From Laceyella sacchari (lineage in GTDB: Bacteria > Bacillota > Bacilli > Thermoactinomycetales > Thermoactinomycetaceae), in the NCBI RefSeq assembly GCF_004343255.1, contig NZ_SMDD01000001.1:186001-250000 (forward strand): a stretch of 64,000 nucleotides of DNA, written 5' to 3'. Shown here piece after piece: positions 44,995 to 54,526 of the stretch; position 1 is the stretch's first letter, and every line of letters starts with the position of its first letter. Under the pieces are notes generated by a model. It was not told the DNA's origin. It did no database searches and was given only the letters and a program-made list of their open reading frames with translations. Position numbers and translations under genes: made by a program.

Positions 44995-46483
44995 AAAGGT
45001 AGTGAAGCACCACCTCCATCCTGTTTCTATGCTCTATTTTATGGTTACCGTTGTGAAGGAGTCTTTCTCATTTATTTGGCTGTTTCCGCTAATCGTTTTA
45101 TATGTGCACCAACACATCAGTGAGCAAATTTCCTCCTTAGCCATCGGGATTGTTTCTGTTGTGGTCCTGCTGATGTTGTTTTTGATTGTTGTTTTTTTAA
45201 GATGGCGATCATTTACTTACGAAATTCACGAACAGGCGATATATATTGAATCGGGGTTGTTTGTAACGAAGAAAAGATGGGTGACGCCAGATCGCATTCA
45301 ATCGATCGATTCTACCGTGCGCGTGTATGACCATTTCTTTTCCACGCGAACCTTAACCATTGAACTCGCCGGAGGAGAGGAGTCCAGTATCACTCTCAGC
45401 TGCATCTCCAGCGAAGAAGAAAAGCGCATCCGTGGGGTTTTGGGGGCGCAAGCCGGAGACAAGCCCGCTGATCCGTTTGGGGAGTCCGTGATTCGGTTGT
45501 CTAAGAATGACCTGATTTTGCACAGCCTTTTCTCCCCTAGATTCGGGGCTGTGTTTACACTCCTGTCTGTCGGGTTCTTCAAGTATTTGGATGTGACGGA
45601 AGAGGCGGATCGCAACCTTTTGATTCATTATTTATCTAGCTGGTTTGGCACAAACTGGATCATCCTGACGCTTGTCATTCTGTTGTTTTTATCATTTGCC
45701 ATTTCTTTGCTGACGACTTTTACAAGTGATTATGACTTCACGTTGCATAAGAATGACAAAGGGGAACTTGAAATCACGCAAGGGCTGTTTGAAAAGAAAA
45801 AGCGGACGATTGCCCAAAACCGTATTCAGGCCCTGTGGATCATCGAGCGGCCATTGCCTCGCCTCTTGGGATATGTGTCAATCGAAGCGGTTGTTATTCG
45901 CAATGGACAAGATAAAGAAACACAAAAAAACATCACTCTTCTTCCCTTTGTTCAAAAAGATATGGCCCTGTCCATGCTGGAACCTTTAACAGGATATCAT
46001 GTGGATAGTCATTTGCACCGTCTCACAAAGAAAGCGAAGTTTTCTTACATGGGGATTCCATTGATCCTGGGATGCCTTCTTGCCATTCCAGTCTGGTTGT
46101 TTGTACCAGGCCTGTATCATTATGCGGCTCCGCTCATCCCGCTGGGATTGTTCTTCTCAGGGTGGATGGAATACCGGAAGATCGGTTGGAATCAAAGTGA
46201 GAACTTTTTAACCTTGCAATTTGGAAAGGTGACCCGCAAAACGGCGTTGATTAAACGCGGGCGCGTACAATGGGCATCCCTGCGCCAAACAGCGTTGCAA
46301 GCAAAAAAACACTTGGCATCTGTGCGGGTTGCGGTGGCCTCTGGGAAAGTGAAAGTAAGCATGGGATTGCGTCATATCCCTCTGGCGGAAGCAGACAGGA
46401 TTTATCGATACACGCTCAAACCAAAGAGAGAGACCAACGTGGCCAGTGTGGATCAGAGTGCGTCACGCGAGGCAAATGGGTGA
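44981..46483 (+). CDS. ydbT: Bacterial PH-domain membrane protein, YdbT-like
   Basis: The 500-residue protein has three bPH2 domains, each after hydrophobic segments. The first reads IYIESGLFVTKKRWVTPDRI, the second LEITQGLFEKKKRTIAQNRI, and the third, more degenerate, FLTLQFGKVTRKTALIKRGR. Domain count and length match YdbT. Expression and function are presumably joint with ydbS. Confidence 0.87.
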   Translation: MNKSEKVVKHHLHPVSMLYFMVTVVKESFSFIWLFPLIVLYVHQHISEQISSLAIGIVSVVVLLMLFLIVVFLRWRSFTYEIHEQAIYIESGLFVTKKRWVTPDRIQSIDSTVRVYDHFFSTRTLTIELAGGEESSITLSCISSEEEKRIRGVLGAQAGDKPADPFGESVIRLSKNDLILHSLFSPRFGAVFTLLSVGFFKYLDVTEEADRNLLIHYLSSWFGTNWIILTLVILLFLSFAISLLTTFTSDYDFTLHKNDKGELEITQGLFEKKKRTIAQNRIQALWIIERPLPRLLGYVSIEAVVIRNGQDKETQKNITLLPFVQKDMALSMLEPLTGYHVDSHLHRLTKKAKFSYMGIPLILGCLLAIPVWLFVPGLYHYAAPLIPLGLFFSGWMEYRKIGWNQSENFLTLQFGKVTRKTALIKRGRVQWASLRQTALQAKKHLASVRVAVASGKVKVSMGLRHIPLAEADRIYRYTLKPKRETNVASVDQSASREANG

Positions 46484-46527
46484 TAGTATTGATTGTTGCT
46501 AAGACATAGATTGGTGATTCGCTTAGG

Positions 46528-46560
46528 AAAGTCTACGGATTTGTAGACTTTCTCTTTTTG
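46528..46560 (+). terminator. Terminator after ydbT
   Basis: AAAGTCTAC (46528-46536) pairs with GTAGACTTT (46543-46551), followed by CTCTTTTTG. Confidence 0.8.
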
Positions 46561-46723
46561 TGTCTGCTGGATGAATGAGATTAACAGCATCAATTGACAA
46601 TGGATTGTCTCCGGTTGTCAAAATCGCGCAAATGGCTCTGCATGCCGTGGAGGAAAAATTGTATGATTTATTGCTTTTTTGCCCAATATAATACTGAATC
46701 TGAGGATAGAAGAGGACGGCTGG

Positions 46724-47353
46724 ATGAGAGAGCGAGTTTTGTATATTTTGATGATCATCTCCGTATTGGGGGTGTGGATTTGGTCTGCGATTCAGCCGGC
46801 TGATCGCAAGCTGTGGTTTTATGAAATGATTCCGGCTGTGTTGTTGCTGTTGGCACTCATTTTTACTTATCGATCACTGCCCTTTACTCCCTTAACTTAC
46901 TTTTTCGCTTGGGTTGGCATGATCGTAATGCTGATAGGGGCGCATTATACATATGGTAGCATGCCTTTGTTTGACATGTTGAAAGATGCCTGTGGTTTTT
47001 CGAGGAATCATTTTGATCGGTTGGGGCATTTCTTGCAAGGGGTGTTGCCCTCTCTTTTTTTCAGAGAAATCCTGATCAGAAGAAACCTGGTTCACAGAGG
47101 TTGGGTCTGGTTTTTTATTATCAGCATCAGTACGTTTTTTAGTGCAGGATATGAGATATTCGAATTTCTCTATGGACGGTTGATGGGCGAAAACATGGAA
47201 GACTTTTTGGGAACGCAAGGGGACCAGTGGGATTCGCATTGGGATATCATCTCTGCCATGTTGGGCTCTACATTTGTTTTATTATTTTTGAGTGGGTGGC
47301 AGGATCGGCTTATTCAAAAAGAAAAACAGATGTCAACGCGCGTCTCTGGTTAA
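46724..47353 (+). CDS. DUF2238 (YjdF-like) membrane protein
   Basis: The 209-residue protein has about six transmembrane helices and family motifs GAHYTYGSMPLFDMLKDA, RNHFDRLGHFLQGV, FFSAGYEIFEFLYGR, and FLGTQGDQWDSHWDIISAM. These match the DUF2238 family, whose function is unknown. AGAGG lies eight bases before the ATG at 46724; an upstream in-frame ATG at 46679 lacks a good site. Confidence 0.85.
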   Translation: MRERVLYILMIISVLGVWIWSAIQPADRKLWFYEMIPAVLLLLALIFTYRSLPFTPLTYFFAWVGMIVMLIGAHYTYGSMPLFDMLKDACGFSRNHFDRLGHFLQGVLPSLFFREILIRRNLVHRGWVWFFIISISTFFSAGYEIFEFLYGRLMGENMEDFLGTQGDQWDSHWDIISAMLGSTFVLLFLSGWQDRLIQKEKQMSTRVSG

Positions 47354-47421
47354 AAATAAATGAAGGGTTCGCCCCTTCCAAAAACAGAGATTCGGCTTCG
47401 AGCCATATTGTCAACCAAAGC

Positions 47422-47456
47422 AAGCGCCTTCTTAAACATAAGAAGGCGCTTTTTTG
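47422..47456. terminator. Terminator after the DUF2238 gene
   Basis: Thirteen-base arms (47422-47434 and 47439-47451) close a four-base loop (AACA) and end in T7. Confidence 0.88.
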
Positions 47457-47616
47457 ATGTTCTTCACCAAACAGCATTTCTTTTTGGTGAAGAAATGAAA
47501 AGGTATGCTGTATAAGTGGTATATGCTTTGGTGTTAAATAACACTTTCTCAACCATTTGATTTTCTTTATCATTGAGTATGATGTCTGAATCCCATTTGT
47601 ATAAGGAGTCGTATTC

Positions 47617-48234
47617 ATGAAGCGCAAACTGTTTATAGCCATTCTGTGTTTCATTGCAATGATGTGGGGACTTCATACTCTGTCCAAAAATTTTATGGTT
47701 GACCCGTCGTTTCATTCGTTCTTAGCTAAAAAAGATGTCGCTTTGACCAATCAAGAAATCTGGATTTTGATGATCCGGGCTCATATCCTGCTCGCTTTGG
47801 TAACCTTGATTGCGGGGCCAATCGGGTTGAGCAAACGGATTCGTGTCAGATTTGCGCCCGTTCATAAGTGGAGCGGGAGAATCTATGTCTTATCCATTCT
47901 GTTGAATTTCTTTCCAAGCTTATATGTGTCTTTCTTTGCTTCTGGTGGCATGCCCAGCACGATCGGCTTTCTATTGCTAAACACTCTCTGGTTAGTAAGC
48001 ACTGTGCTTGGATACACATCGATCAAAAAGAAGAATATGGTTCAACACACCAAGTGGATCATTCGCAGCTTATTTCTTTCTTTCGCCAATATGACCATTT
48101 ATATAATTGTGGCTATCACGCATAATGGTTTTAAGCTTGAATATGGGTTGGCTTATTCGATTGCCGTTTGGCTGAGTTGGATGGTCAATTTGCTCATTGC
48201 CGAATGGACGATCAGGAGAAAATTGATTGTTTAA
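47617..48234 (+). CDS. DUF2306 membrane protein
   Basis: The 205-residue protein has about six transmembrane helices and the family pattern of histidines: RAHILLALVTLIAGPIGL, FAPVHKWSGRIYVLSIL, and MVQHTKWIIRSLFLSFANM. The paired His-Arg motifs suggest cofactor (perhaps haem) binding, but the family is uncharacterised. AAGGAG lies before the ATG at 47617. Confidence 0.85.
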   Translation: MKRKLFIAILCFIAMMWGLHTLSKNFMVDPSFHSFLAKKDVALTNQEIWILMIRAHILLALVTLIAGPIGLSKRIRVRFAPVHKWSGRIYVLSILLNFFPSLYVSFFASGGMPSTIGFLLLNTLWLVSTVLGYTSIKKKNMVQHTKWIIRSLFLSFANMTIYIIVAITHNGFKLEYGLAYSIAVWLSWMVNLLIAEWTIRRKLIV

Positions 48235-48246
48235 TATGTACAAATG

Positions 48247-48289
48247 CAAAGAAACCGACTCCTGGCTTACAGGTTAGTCGGTTTCTTTG
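48247..48289. terminator. Terminator between DUF2306 gene and the copper module
   Basis: Fourteen-base arms CAAAGAAACCGACT and AGTCGGTTTCTTTG (48247-48260 and 48276-48289) enclose a 15-base loop. Confidence 0.8.
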
Positions 48290-48381
48290 CGTTTCATCTT
48301 CATAAGAATCTCATATTTTTAGTTTAAGATTTTCGTGAATATACACAGTGGTGATAATGATGTCAAAGGGGGAACTGTCAG

Positions 48382-49614
48382 ATGAAACGACTCACTCTCA
48401 TGTCTGTTCAATTGCTGATGGGCATGGCTGTCGTTTTGACGGCTTGCAATAATGGAAACCATACTGACAACATGCAAGGAACGGATCATAGCAAGATGGG
48501 TCATGGAAGTAGCGGAGTGACGGAGCAAGGAGTAACGCAAAACCTCCTTACGCTAAACACGAAAAATGTGACACGGGTCAACCATGATGATCCTGTCAAG
48601 GTGGCTGTAACAACCTCACAAACCGTTTGGCCGGCGACCATGGATCAGAATCGGCCGAGCACTGTGATTTTGGGTTTGAAAGGGGACTGGAAAGTGAATT
48701 TGCCTTCAGTCACCTTGATCCATCATCCTAACAACGGCCCGTTGCTCTATGCTGAGAAAGACCGCATCCCGGCCGATACGATGAAAGAGATTCAAAGATT
48801 AAAGCCATTGGGAAGCCCAGCAAATGACGGCGTTCAGGTGATATTGATTGGTGATTTCGCTACCAATGTAAAGCAGCAGTTGGTGGAAAAAGGGTTTAAG
48901 GTGGACAGCATTGCCGGGAATGAACCGGCGCAAATGGCGAACAAACTGGATGCATATTACGCCGAAGCAAGCGGCGGCAAGCTCCCTGAAGGAGTGATTG
49001 TCGGCTCATTGGACGCACCGCAATACACCTTGCCTGCGGCCAACTGGATTGCACACATGCCGGAATCCCTCCTTTATGTGAAGAAAGACAGCATCCCCAA
49101 TCCGACGGTCGATGCATTGAAGAAAAGAGCGGGGAAAGCTAACATTTACATATTGGGGCCAGAACAAATCATATCCAAAGCGGTGGAAGAGCAATTAAAA
49201 GAATACGGCAAAGTGACACGTATCAGCGGGGCCAATCCGGAAGAGAATGCAATTGCGTTTGCCCAATATAAAGACGAGGACACGGGCTTTGGTTGGGGTG
49301 TGACGGAACCTGGGCATGGATTTACGTTTCATCGAGCTGACCATGTGGACGCGGCCATCCCCACAGCCGCTTTTGCTCATCTGGGGAAACATGCTCCAAT
49401 GCTGATCTTGGATGGAGAAGGTGTTTCAAATAAACTGCACAAATATCTCATGCGGCTGCAACCCACATTTAAGGATGATCCCACCGTGGGTCCGTATAAC
49501 CATGGCTATGTGATTGGCACCAGTAAATCGATTTCATTTGTCACGCAAGGAATGATTGATCAAATGCTTGAAATTACATCTGAGGGCGGAGGCGGCCATG
49601 GTGGCCATCACTGA
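48382..49614 (+). CDS. His/Met-rich lipoprotein with cell-wall-binding repeats (copper module)
   Basis: The 410-residue protein has a lipoprotein signal with lipobox cysteine at about 22 (VVLTACNNG). A metal-ligand-rich segment HTDNMQGTDHSKMGHG follows directly, and the protein ends GGGGHGGHH. Between them, sections such as VILIGDFATNVKQQLVEKGF, DSIAGNEPAQMANKLDAYYA and YILGPEQIISKAVEEQLKEY resemble cell-wall-binding type 2 (CWB2) repeats. It is probably anchored to the membrane outer face and may bind extracellular copper. The role is inferred from ligands and from the adjoining regulator and Cu-ATPase genes. Confidence 0.8.
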   Translation: MKRLTLMSVQLLMGMAVVLTACNNGNHTDNMQGTDHSKMGHGSSGVTEQGVTQNLLTLNTKNVTRVNHDDPVKVAVTTSQTVWPATMDQNRPSTVILGLKGDWKVNLPSVTLIHHPNNGPLLYAEKDRIPADTMKEIQRLKPLGSPANDGVQVILIGDFATNVKQQLVEKGFKVDSIAGNEPAQMANKLDAYYAEASGGKLPEGVIVGSLDAPQYTLPAANWIAHMPESLLYVKKDSIPNPTVDALKKRAGKANIYILGPEQIISKAVEEQLKEYGKVTRISGANPEENAIAFAQYKDEDTGFGWGVTEPGHGFTFHRADHVDAAIPTAAFAHLGKHAPMLILDGEGVSNKLHKYLMRLQPTFKDDPTVGPYNHGYVIGTSKSISFVTQGMIDQMLEITSEGGGGHGGHH

Positions 49615-49659
49615 AGCGATCAGTGGATGAAATAAAGAGGCGTTTATTTAAAAAAAAGT

Positions 49660-49693
49660 GGCCCGGAGCGGATGGTAGCTTCAGGGCCGTTTT
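49660..49693 (+). terminator. Terminator between lipoprotein and response-regulator genes
   Basis: GGCCC (49660-49664) pairs with GGGCC (49684-49688), with T5 next. Some read-through to the two-component genes is possible. Confidence 0.65.
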
Positions 49694-49745
49694 TGCGAGA
49701 AACTGATCCGCTGTCCAATGCAAAAAAGGAGATGGGGAATCAGAA

Positions 49746-50432
49746 ATGAGAAAAATTTTGATTGTGGATGATGAGGAAAAGATACGTGAAGTGTTGGTTT
49801 CCTACCTTGAGAAGGAAGGTTACGCAACGCTGGAGGCGGCAAACGGGACTGAGGCACTAAAGTTGTTTAATGAAGAAGCGCCTGATTTGGTAATCCTGGA
49901 TCTGATGTTGCCGGATGTTTCCGGGGAAACGGTCTGTCAGCGCATCCGCGGGCAATCGCCTGTTCCGATTTTGATGTTGACGGCAAAAATCTCGGAAGGG
50001 AGCAGGATTGAGGGATTTGCTTTAGGTGCGGATGATTATGTGATTAAGCCGTTTAGTCCCCGGGAAGTGGTGGCCCGCCTAAAAGCCATCTTGCGCCGTT
50101 CGCATCAGGACTTGTTGGCGTCGCGTATCTCTTACCGGGACGGGGAGTTGATGATAGACACGGACAGGAAAGAAGTGTTTATAAGAGGAGAGGCGGTTTC
50201 TTTAACACCAGCCGAGTTTAAGCTGTTGTTGATCCTTGCCCGTCATCCCGATCGCTCCTTTTCCCGTGAGGAGTTGATTGAAAAAGCGTTTGGCATGAGT
50301 TATATGGGCGATGACCGCATCATTGATCAGCATATCAAAAATCTGAGACAAAAAATTGAGCCCAACCCTAAAAAGCCACAGTATATCATAACCGTGTATG
50401 GCTTTGGTTACCGGTTTGCGTCGAAGGGGTGA
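49746..50432 (+). CDS. OmpR-family response regulator (copper module)
   Basis: The 228-residue regulator has a receiver domain with phospho-acceptor D52 in LVILDLMLPDVSGE, acidic pocket DDE at 8-10, switch Thr in MLTAK and Lys in VIKPFSP. It has a C-terminal winged-helix with LTPAEFKLLLILARHPDRSF, ending YIITVYGFGYRFASKG. AAAGGAGATGGGG is upstream. It is six bases from the kinase gene, and together they form a two-component system. A copper signal is inferred from location. Confidence 0.92.
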   Translation: MRKILIVDDEEKIREVLVSYLEKEGYATLEAANGTEALKLFNEEAPDLVILDLMLPDVSGETVCQRIRGQSPVPILMLTAKISEGSRIEGFALGADDYVIKPFSPREVVARLKAILRRSHQDLLASRISYRDGELMIDTDRKEVFIRGEAVSLTPAEFKLLLILARHPDRSFSREELIEKAFGMSYMGDDRIIDQHIKNLRQKIEPNPKKPQYIITVYGFGYRFASKG

Positions 50433-50438
50433 GTAAGT

Positions 50439-51557
50439 GTGAAAAAGCGCTTGGCGTGGGCCTTTGTTTGGGTGGCGTCTGGAATGATCTGTTTGTCTGC
50501 TGCCATATTCATCATGGGTATGCATTATCATTTGTCCATGTTTTTAAAAGAGATTCCATTGCCCAACCCGCAAGTGATCAATTTAAGCCATCACTTCGAA
50601 CAGGCCTTGATTCAATCGATAGTGTGGACGTCGGTGGGCACGATCATCTTGGCTGTAGTGATCAGTTTTTATGTCGCCCAAAAGATTGCTGCCCCTTTGA
50701 TTGAAATGAGAAAGGTGGCGGAGAAAATCACCCAGGGGAATTTGGAGATGCGGGTCCATTTGGAAGGTAAAGACGAATTGTCAGAGTTGGGACAAGCATT
50801 GAATCATTTGACGGAGGAACTGAAAAAACAAGAAGCATTAAGGCGCATGCTGACCTCGGACATTGCGCATGAGCTACGGACGCCACTTGCGACTCTGAAG
50901 AGCCACATGGAAGCATTTGAGGACGGCATCTGGGAACCGACGCCGGAACGAATTCGGTCTTGCCACGAAGAATTGGAGCGATTGATTCATCTGGTTGGGG
51001 ATTTGGAGCAATTAACCAATGTGGAATCACCCGGATTCACATTGAGCAAAAAAAGAGAGTGTTTGGGAGAGATAGTCGAGCAAAGTGTGAAAGCGATGGA
51101 AACCGCATTTCGGACAAAGAACATTCAATTGAAGAAGGTAATTTCGACTAAGATACCCGTATGTGTTGATCGGAACCGGATCATGCAAATATTGATTAAC
51201 CTGTTGTCCAATGCTTTGAAATTCACACCACCAGGCGGAGCAGTTTCCATCGAGGTGAAAGAAGAAGATGGCAAAGCATGCATCATTGTGAAAGACACAG
51301 GCGTGGGAATGCCCGCTTCAGAGACGGCAAAAGTGTTTGAGCGGTTTTATCGCGTGGACAAGTCGCGTAGCCGAAAGTCGGGTGGTAGCGGGCTTGGCCT
51401 TACGATCGTGAAAAAGTTGGTGGAAGCGCATGAAGGAACGGTAGAAATCCAAAGTAACCTAAATGAAGGAACGCGTGTGGTAATCATGTTAAACAAGGAT
51501 CAACCTGCTGTGGCTGTTGGGTGCAAACAGGAAGGGAACGGACAAAATCCAAATTGA
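50439..51557 (+). CDS. Sensor histidine kinase (copper module)
   Basis: The 372-residue kinase has two transmembrane segments (about 4-26 and 67-88) enclosing an extracellular loop of only about 40 residues. HAMP follows (about 89-140), then HisKA with phospho-acceptor H144 in SDIAHELRTPLATLKSHM and HATPase_c motifs NLLSNALKFTPPGG, DTGVGMPASE and GGSGLGLTIVKKL. The start is GTG at 50439 after GAAGGGGTGAG. The short loop has little obvious metal-ligand content, so the stimulus is not predictable from it. Confidence 0.92.
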   Translation: MKKRLAWAFVWVASGMICLSAAIFIMGMHYHLSMFLKEIPLPNPQVINLSHHFEQALIQSIVWTSVGTIILAVVISFYVAQKIAAPLIEMRKVAEKITQGNLEMRVHLEGKDELSELGQALNHLTEELKKQEALRRMLTSDIAHELRTPLATLKSHMEAFEDGIWEPTPERIRSCHEELERLIHLVGDLEQLTNVESPGFTLSKKRECLGEIVEQSVKAMETAFRTKNIQLKKVISTKIPVCVDRNRIMQILINLLSNALKFTPPGGAVSIEVKEEDGKACIIVKDTGVGMPASETAKVFERFYRVDKSRSRKSGGSGLGLTIVKKLVEAHEGTVEIQSNLNEGTRVVIMLNKDQPAVAVGCKQEGNGQNPN

Positions 51558-51567
51558 ACAATACGTC

Positions 51568-51597
51568 TTTACATACCTTATGGGGGTATAGTATATT
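51568..51597 (+). promoter_or_regulatory. copZA promoter with CsoR-like operator
   Basis: TTTACA (51568-51573) and TATATT (51592-51597) with an 18-base spacer. The spacer holds ATACCTTATGGGGGTAT (51573-51589), an ATACC-N7-GGTAT inverted repeat with the G-tract typical of CsoR copper operators. No csoR gene is in the window. Confidence 0.7.
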
Positions 51598-51755
51598 GGG
51601 GGTAAGCAGAGAACACGCAATGAATCGTGCCTGATTTGACCTGGTGAAATCTAGTTGCAAGAACACATGCTGCTTAAATTCATGTGAAAAGTAGTAGTCG
51701 GCCGGCAGGATGGAGACACTAACGTTAACGATGAGATAAAAGGAGAGTACGCAAA

Positions 51756-51956
51756 ATGAAAAAAGTTGAATTGCAGGTAGAAGGCATGTCTTGCGGCCAT
51801 TGTGTCAATGCGATTGAAGGCGCATTGAAGAAACTGCATGCACATGCCGTGGTTGATCTGGCCAACAAGACCGTCACTGTGGAATTTGATGAGAATGACC
51901 TAAGCGTGGAGCGGATTAAAGAGGTGATTGAGGAGCAAGGATATGATGTGATGTAA
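51756..51956 (+). CDS. copZ: Copper chaperone CopZ
   Basis: The 66-residue protein is a single HMA domain: MKKVELQVEGMSCGHCVNAI with Cu(I) ligands in MSCGHC (C13, C16) and a C-terminal IEEQGYDVM. It delivers Cu(I) to CopA. AAAGGAG lies upstream of the ATG. It precedes copA by 80 bases and shares its promoter. Confidence 0.95.
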   Translation: MKKVELQVEGMSCGHCVNAIEGALKKLHAHAVVDLANKTVTVEFDENDLSVERIKEVIEEQGYDVM

Positions 51957-51983
51957 CGCCTCTTATTGGAGGGCATTTTTTTA

Positions 51984-52018
51984 GGCTCCAATATACCCCG
52001 TAGCGGTATGTTGGAGCC
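51984..52018 (+). other. Hairpin with second ATACC-N7-GGTAT site between copZ and copA
   Basis: GGCTCCAATATACC (51984-51997) pairs with GGTATGTTGGAGCC (52005-52018) through 14 pairs including one G-T, with a seven-base loop. Its inner part ATACC-N7-GGTAT (51993-52009) has the same arm layout as the copZA operator. There is no T run after it, so it may be an mRNA processing or stability element or a second regulator site. Confidence 0.55.
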
Positions 52019-52036
52019 GCGAAAGGGGATTGGAGC

Positions 52037-54442
52037 ATGTACACTAGACAAGCGAACATACGGATATCTGGCATGACGTGTGCTGCTTGCGCCAATCGGA
52101 TCGAAAAAGTTCTGAAACGAATGGATGGAGTGACTGAAGCCAATGTGAATTTCACTTTGGAGAAGGCCACTATTTCTTATGATCCGGAGCTTGTCAGCCT
52201 CTTGGCACTGGAAGAAAAGATTGCGTCCCTGGGTTTTGAGACAGTGAAAGAAACGGCTGAACTCGAATTAAGCGGCATGACGTGCGCCGCTTGTGCGAAT
52301 CGGATCGAAAAGGGATTAAACAAAGTGCCTGGCGTAAGCAAAGCAACAGTAAATTTCGCTTTGGAAACGGCCAGAATCGAGTATCAACCCGATGAAGCAA
52401 ATGTACAAGACTTCATCAATAAAGTAGAACAATTGGGTTACCAAGCGAAGGTTAAAGATGAAGGCATTCAAGAGGATCAACGGCAGAAAGAAATCCAAAA
52501 ACAGCAACGAAAGTTCTTATTCTCAGTTATTCTTTCTTTTCCGTTATTGTGGGCGATGGTGAGCCACTTTACGTTCACTTCATGGATTTGGTTACCCGAG
52601 CTGTTTATGAATCCATGGTTTCAGCTTGCTCTGGCCACACCGGTGCAGTTTATTATCGGCGGACATTTCTATGTTGGTGCGTATAAAGCGTTGCGAAACA
52701 AAAGCGCCAACATGGACGTGTTGGTGGCGCTTGGTACGTCGGCTGCTTATTTTTACAGTATCTATCTAACGGTTCAATCGATAGGGCACGGCACGCATCA
52801 GATGGAATTGTACTATGAAACCAGCGCGATTCTTATCACGCTGATCATTCTTGGCAAACTGTTTGAAGCTCGAGCCAAAGGACGGTCTTCCGAAGCGATC
52901 AAGAAGCTCATGGGATTGCAAGCAAAAACGGCGTTGGTGATCCGTGACGGCAAAGAGGAAAGCGTTCCGATAGAACAAGTGGGAGTCGGTGACCTGCTGA
53001 TTGTCAAGCCGGGAGAGAAAATTCCGGTTGATGGGGAAGTAGTTGATGGCTTATCAGCTGTTGACGAATCCATGTTGACAGGGGAAAGCATCCCTGCTGA
53101 AAAACGAATCGGAGATACCGTGATCGGTGCCACGATCAACAAGCATGGACGCTTGGTTGTGAAGGCGACCCGGGTGGGGAAGGACACGTCATTGGCGCAA
53201 ATCATCAAAGTGGTAGAAGAAGCACAAGGATCCAAAGCGCCGATCCAACGGGTGGCGGATCGAATTTCAGGGGTGTTTGTGCCGATTGTGGTTGCGATAG
53301 CTTCCGTTTCGTTTCTGGTGTGGTATTTGCTTGTTGATCCGGGGCAATTCGCAAATGCTCTTGAAAAAGCGATTGCTGTGCTGGTGATCGCCTGCCCCTG
53401 CGCCTTGGGCTTGGCCACTCCCACCTCGATCATGGCAGGTTCCGGACGGGCGGCGGAGCTGGGTGTTTTGTTCAAAGGCGGGGAACATCTTGAAACGACC
53501 CAACAAATCGATACGGTTGTTCTTGATAAAACAGGAACGATCACGATGGGCAAGCCGCAACTGACGGATGTGATTCCGGCTGAAGGAATGGACGAAACGG
53601 AATTTCTTGCCTTGGTTGGGTCCACAGAAAAACTTTCTGAGCATCCACTGGCGGAGGCGATTGTGGAAGGGATTCAAGAGAAGGGTATCTCCATTGCACG
53701 TGCGGAAGCGTTTGAAGCGCTCCCCGGCTTTGGGGTGCGTGCAACCGTTCAAGGCAAAGAAGTTTTGATCGGGACAAGGAAGTTGATGGCAAAACATCAA
53801 GTAGATGTAGAAGAGATTTCACCCCGGATGTCTCAGCTTGAATCCGCTGGAAAAACAGCCATGCTGGTCGCTGTTGACAAGCAGTATGCCGGTTTGCTGG
53901 CTGTCGCTGACACGGTGAAAGCGACCTCTAAAGAAGCTGTTCGCCGTTTAAATGACTTGGGAGCCGAAGTGATCATGATCACGGGGGATAATCAGCGGAC
54001 GGCGCAATCGATTGGTGAGGAAGTAGGAGTTGACCGGGTCTTGGCTGAGGTGTTGCCTGAGGGGAAAGCCGAAGAAGTGAAAAAGCTGCAACAAAGCGGA
54101 AGAAAAGTGGCCATGGTCGGAGATGGGATTAATGATGCACCAGCTCTTGCCGTGGCAGATATTGGCATGGCGATGGGGACAGGCACGGATGTGGCCATGG
54201 AAGCAGCTGACATCACGCTGATCCGCGGAGATTTAAACAGTGTCGCCGACGCTATGTTAATGAGCAAGAAAACGATGAGAAACATTAAGCAAAACCTTTT
54301 CTGGGCCTTTGCTTACAATGTGATCGGCATCCCTGTGGCCGCGTTTGGGTTGCTCGCACCTTGGGTTGCCGGTGCTGCCATGGCGCTTAGTTCTGTCTCG
54401 GTTGTGTTAAATGCATTGCGCTTGCAGAGAGTGAAGGTATAA
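52037..54442 (+). CDS. copA: Copper-exporting P-type ATPase CopA
   Basis: The 801-residue pump has two N-terminal HMA domains with CAAC motifs (C15/C18 and C83/C86). Eight transmembrane segments, actuator [12 protein letters not shown], transport motif [13 protein letters not shown] (C453-P-C455), phosphorylation site D497 in [20 protein letters not shown], and [13 protein letters not shown] follow. Length and motifs match Bacillus CopA. It lies downstream of copZ on one transcript. Confidence 0.97.
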   Translation: MYTRQANIRISGMTCAACANRIEKVLKRMDGVTEANVNFTLEKATISYDPELVSLLALEEKIASLGFETVKETAELELSGMTCAACANRIEKGLNKVPGVSKATVNFALETARIEYQPDEANVQDFINKVEQLGYQAKVKDEGIQEDQRQKEIQKQQRKFLFSVILSFPLLWAMVSHFTFTSWIWLPELFMNPWFQLALATPVQFIIGGHFYVGAYKALRNKSANMDVLVALGTSAAYFYSIYLTVQSIGHGTHQMELYYETSAILITLIILGKLFEARAKGRSSEAIKKLMGLQAKTALVIRDGKEESVPIEQVGVGDLLIVKPGEKIPVDGEVVDGLSAVDESMLTGESIPAEKRIGDTVIGATINKHGRLVVKATRVGKDTSLAQIIKVVEEAQGSKAPIQRVADRISGVFVPIVVAIASVSFLVWYLLVDPGQFANALEKAIAVLVIACPCALGLATPTSIMAGSGRAAELGVLFKGGEHLETTQQIDTVVLDKTGTITMGKPQLTDVIPAEGMDETEFLALVGSTEKLSEHPLAEAIVEGIQEKGISIARAEAFEALPGFGVRATVQGKEVLIGTRKLMAKHQVDVEEISPRMSQLESAGKTAMLVAVDKQYAGLLAVADTVKATSKEAVRRLNDLGAEVIMITGDNQRTAQSIGEEVGVDRVLAEVLPEGKAEEVKKLQQSGRKVAMVGDGINDAPALAVADIGMAMGTGTDVAMEAADITLIRGDLNSVADAMLMSKKTMRNIKQNLFWAFAYNVIGIPVAAFGLLAPWVAGAAMALSSVSVVLNALRLQRVKV

Positions 54443-54443
54443 A

Positions 54444-54469
54444 GCGGGATCACGAGCCAGTGATCCCGC
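54444..54469. terminator. Terminator between copA and the P450 gene
   Basis: GCGGGATCAC (54444-54453) pairs perfectly with GTGATCCCGC (54460-54469). It separates two convergent genes; there is no strong T run. Confidence 0.65.
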
Positions 54470-54526
54470 ATTCACAAAATGGTTTGGAGTAGTTGACTAG
54501 TGATTGTTATACGGACAAACAAGCGT

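Noticed and set aside
52813-53625. 270-codon minus-strand open frame
   Set aside because: It is antisense to the core of copA; Ser/Thr/Ile-rich composition and no start signal.
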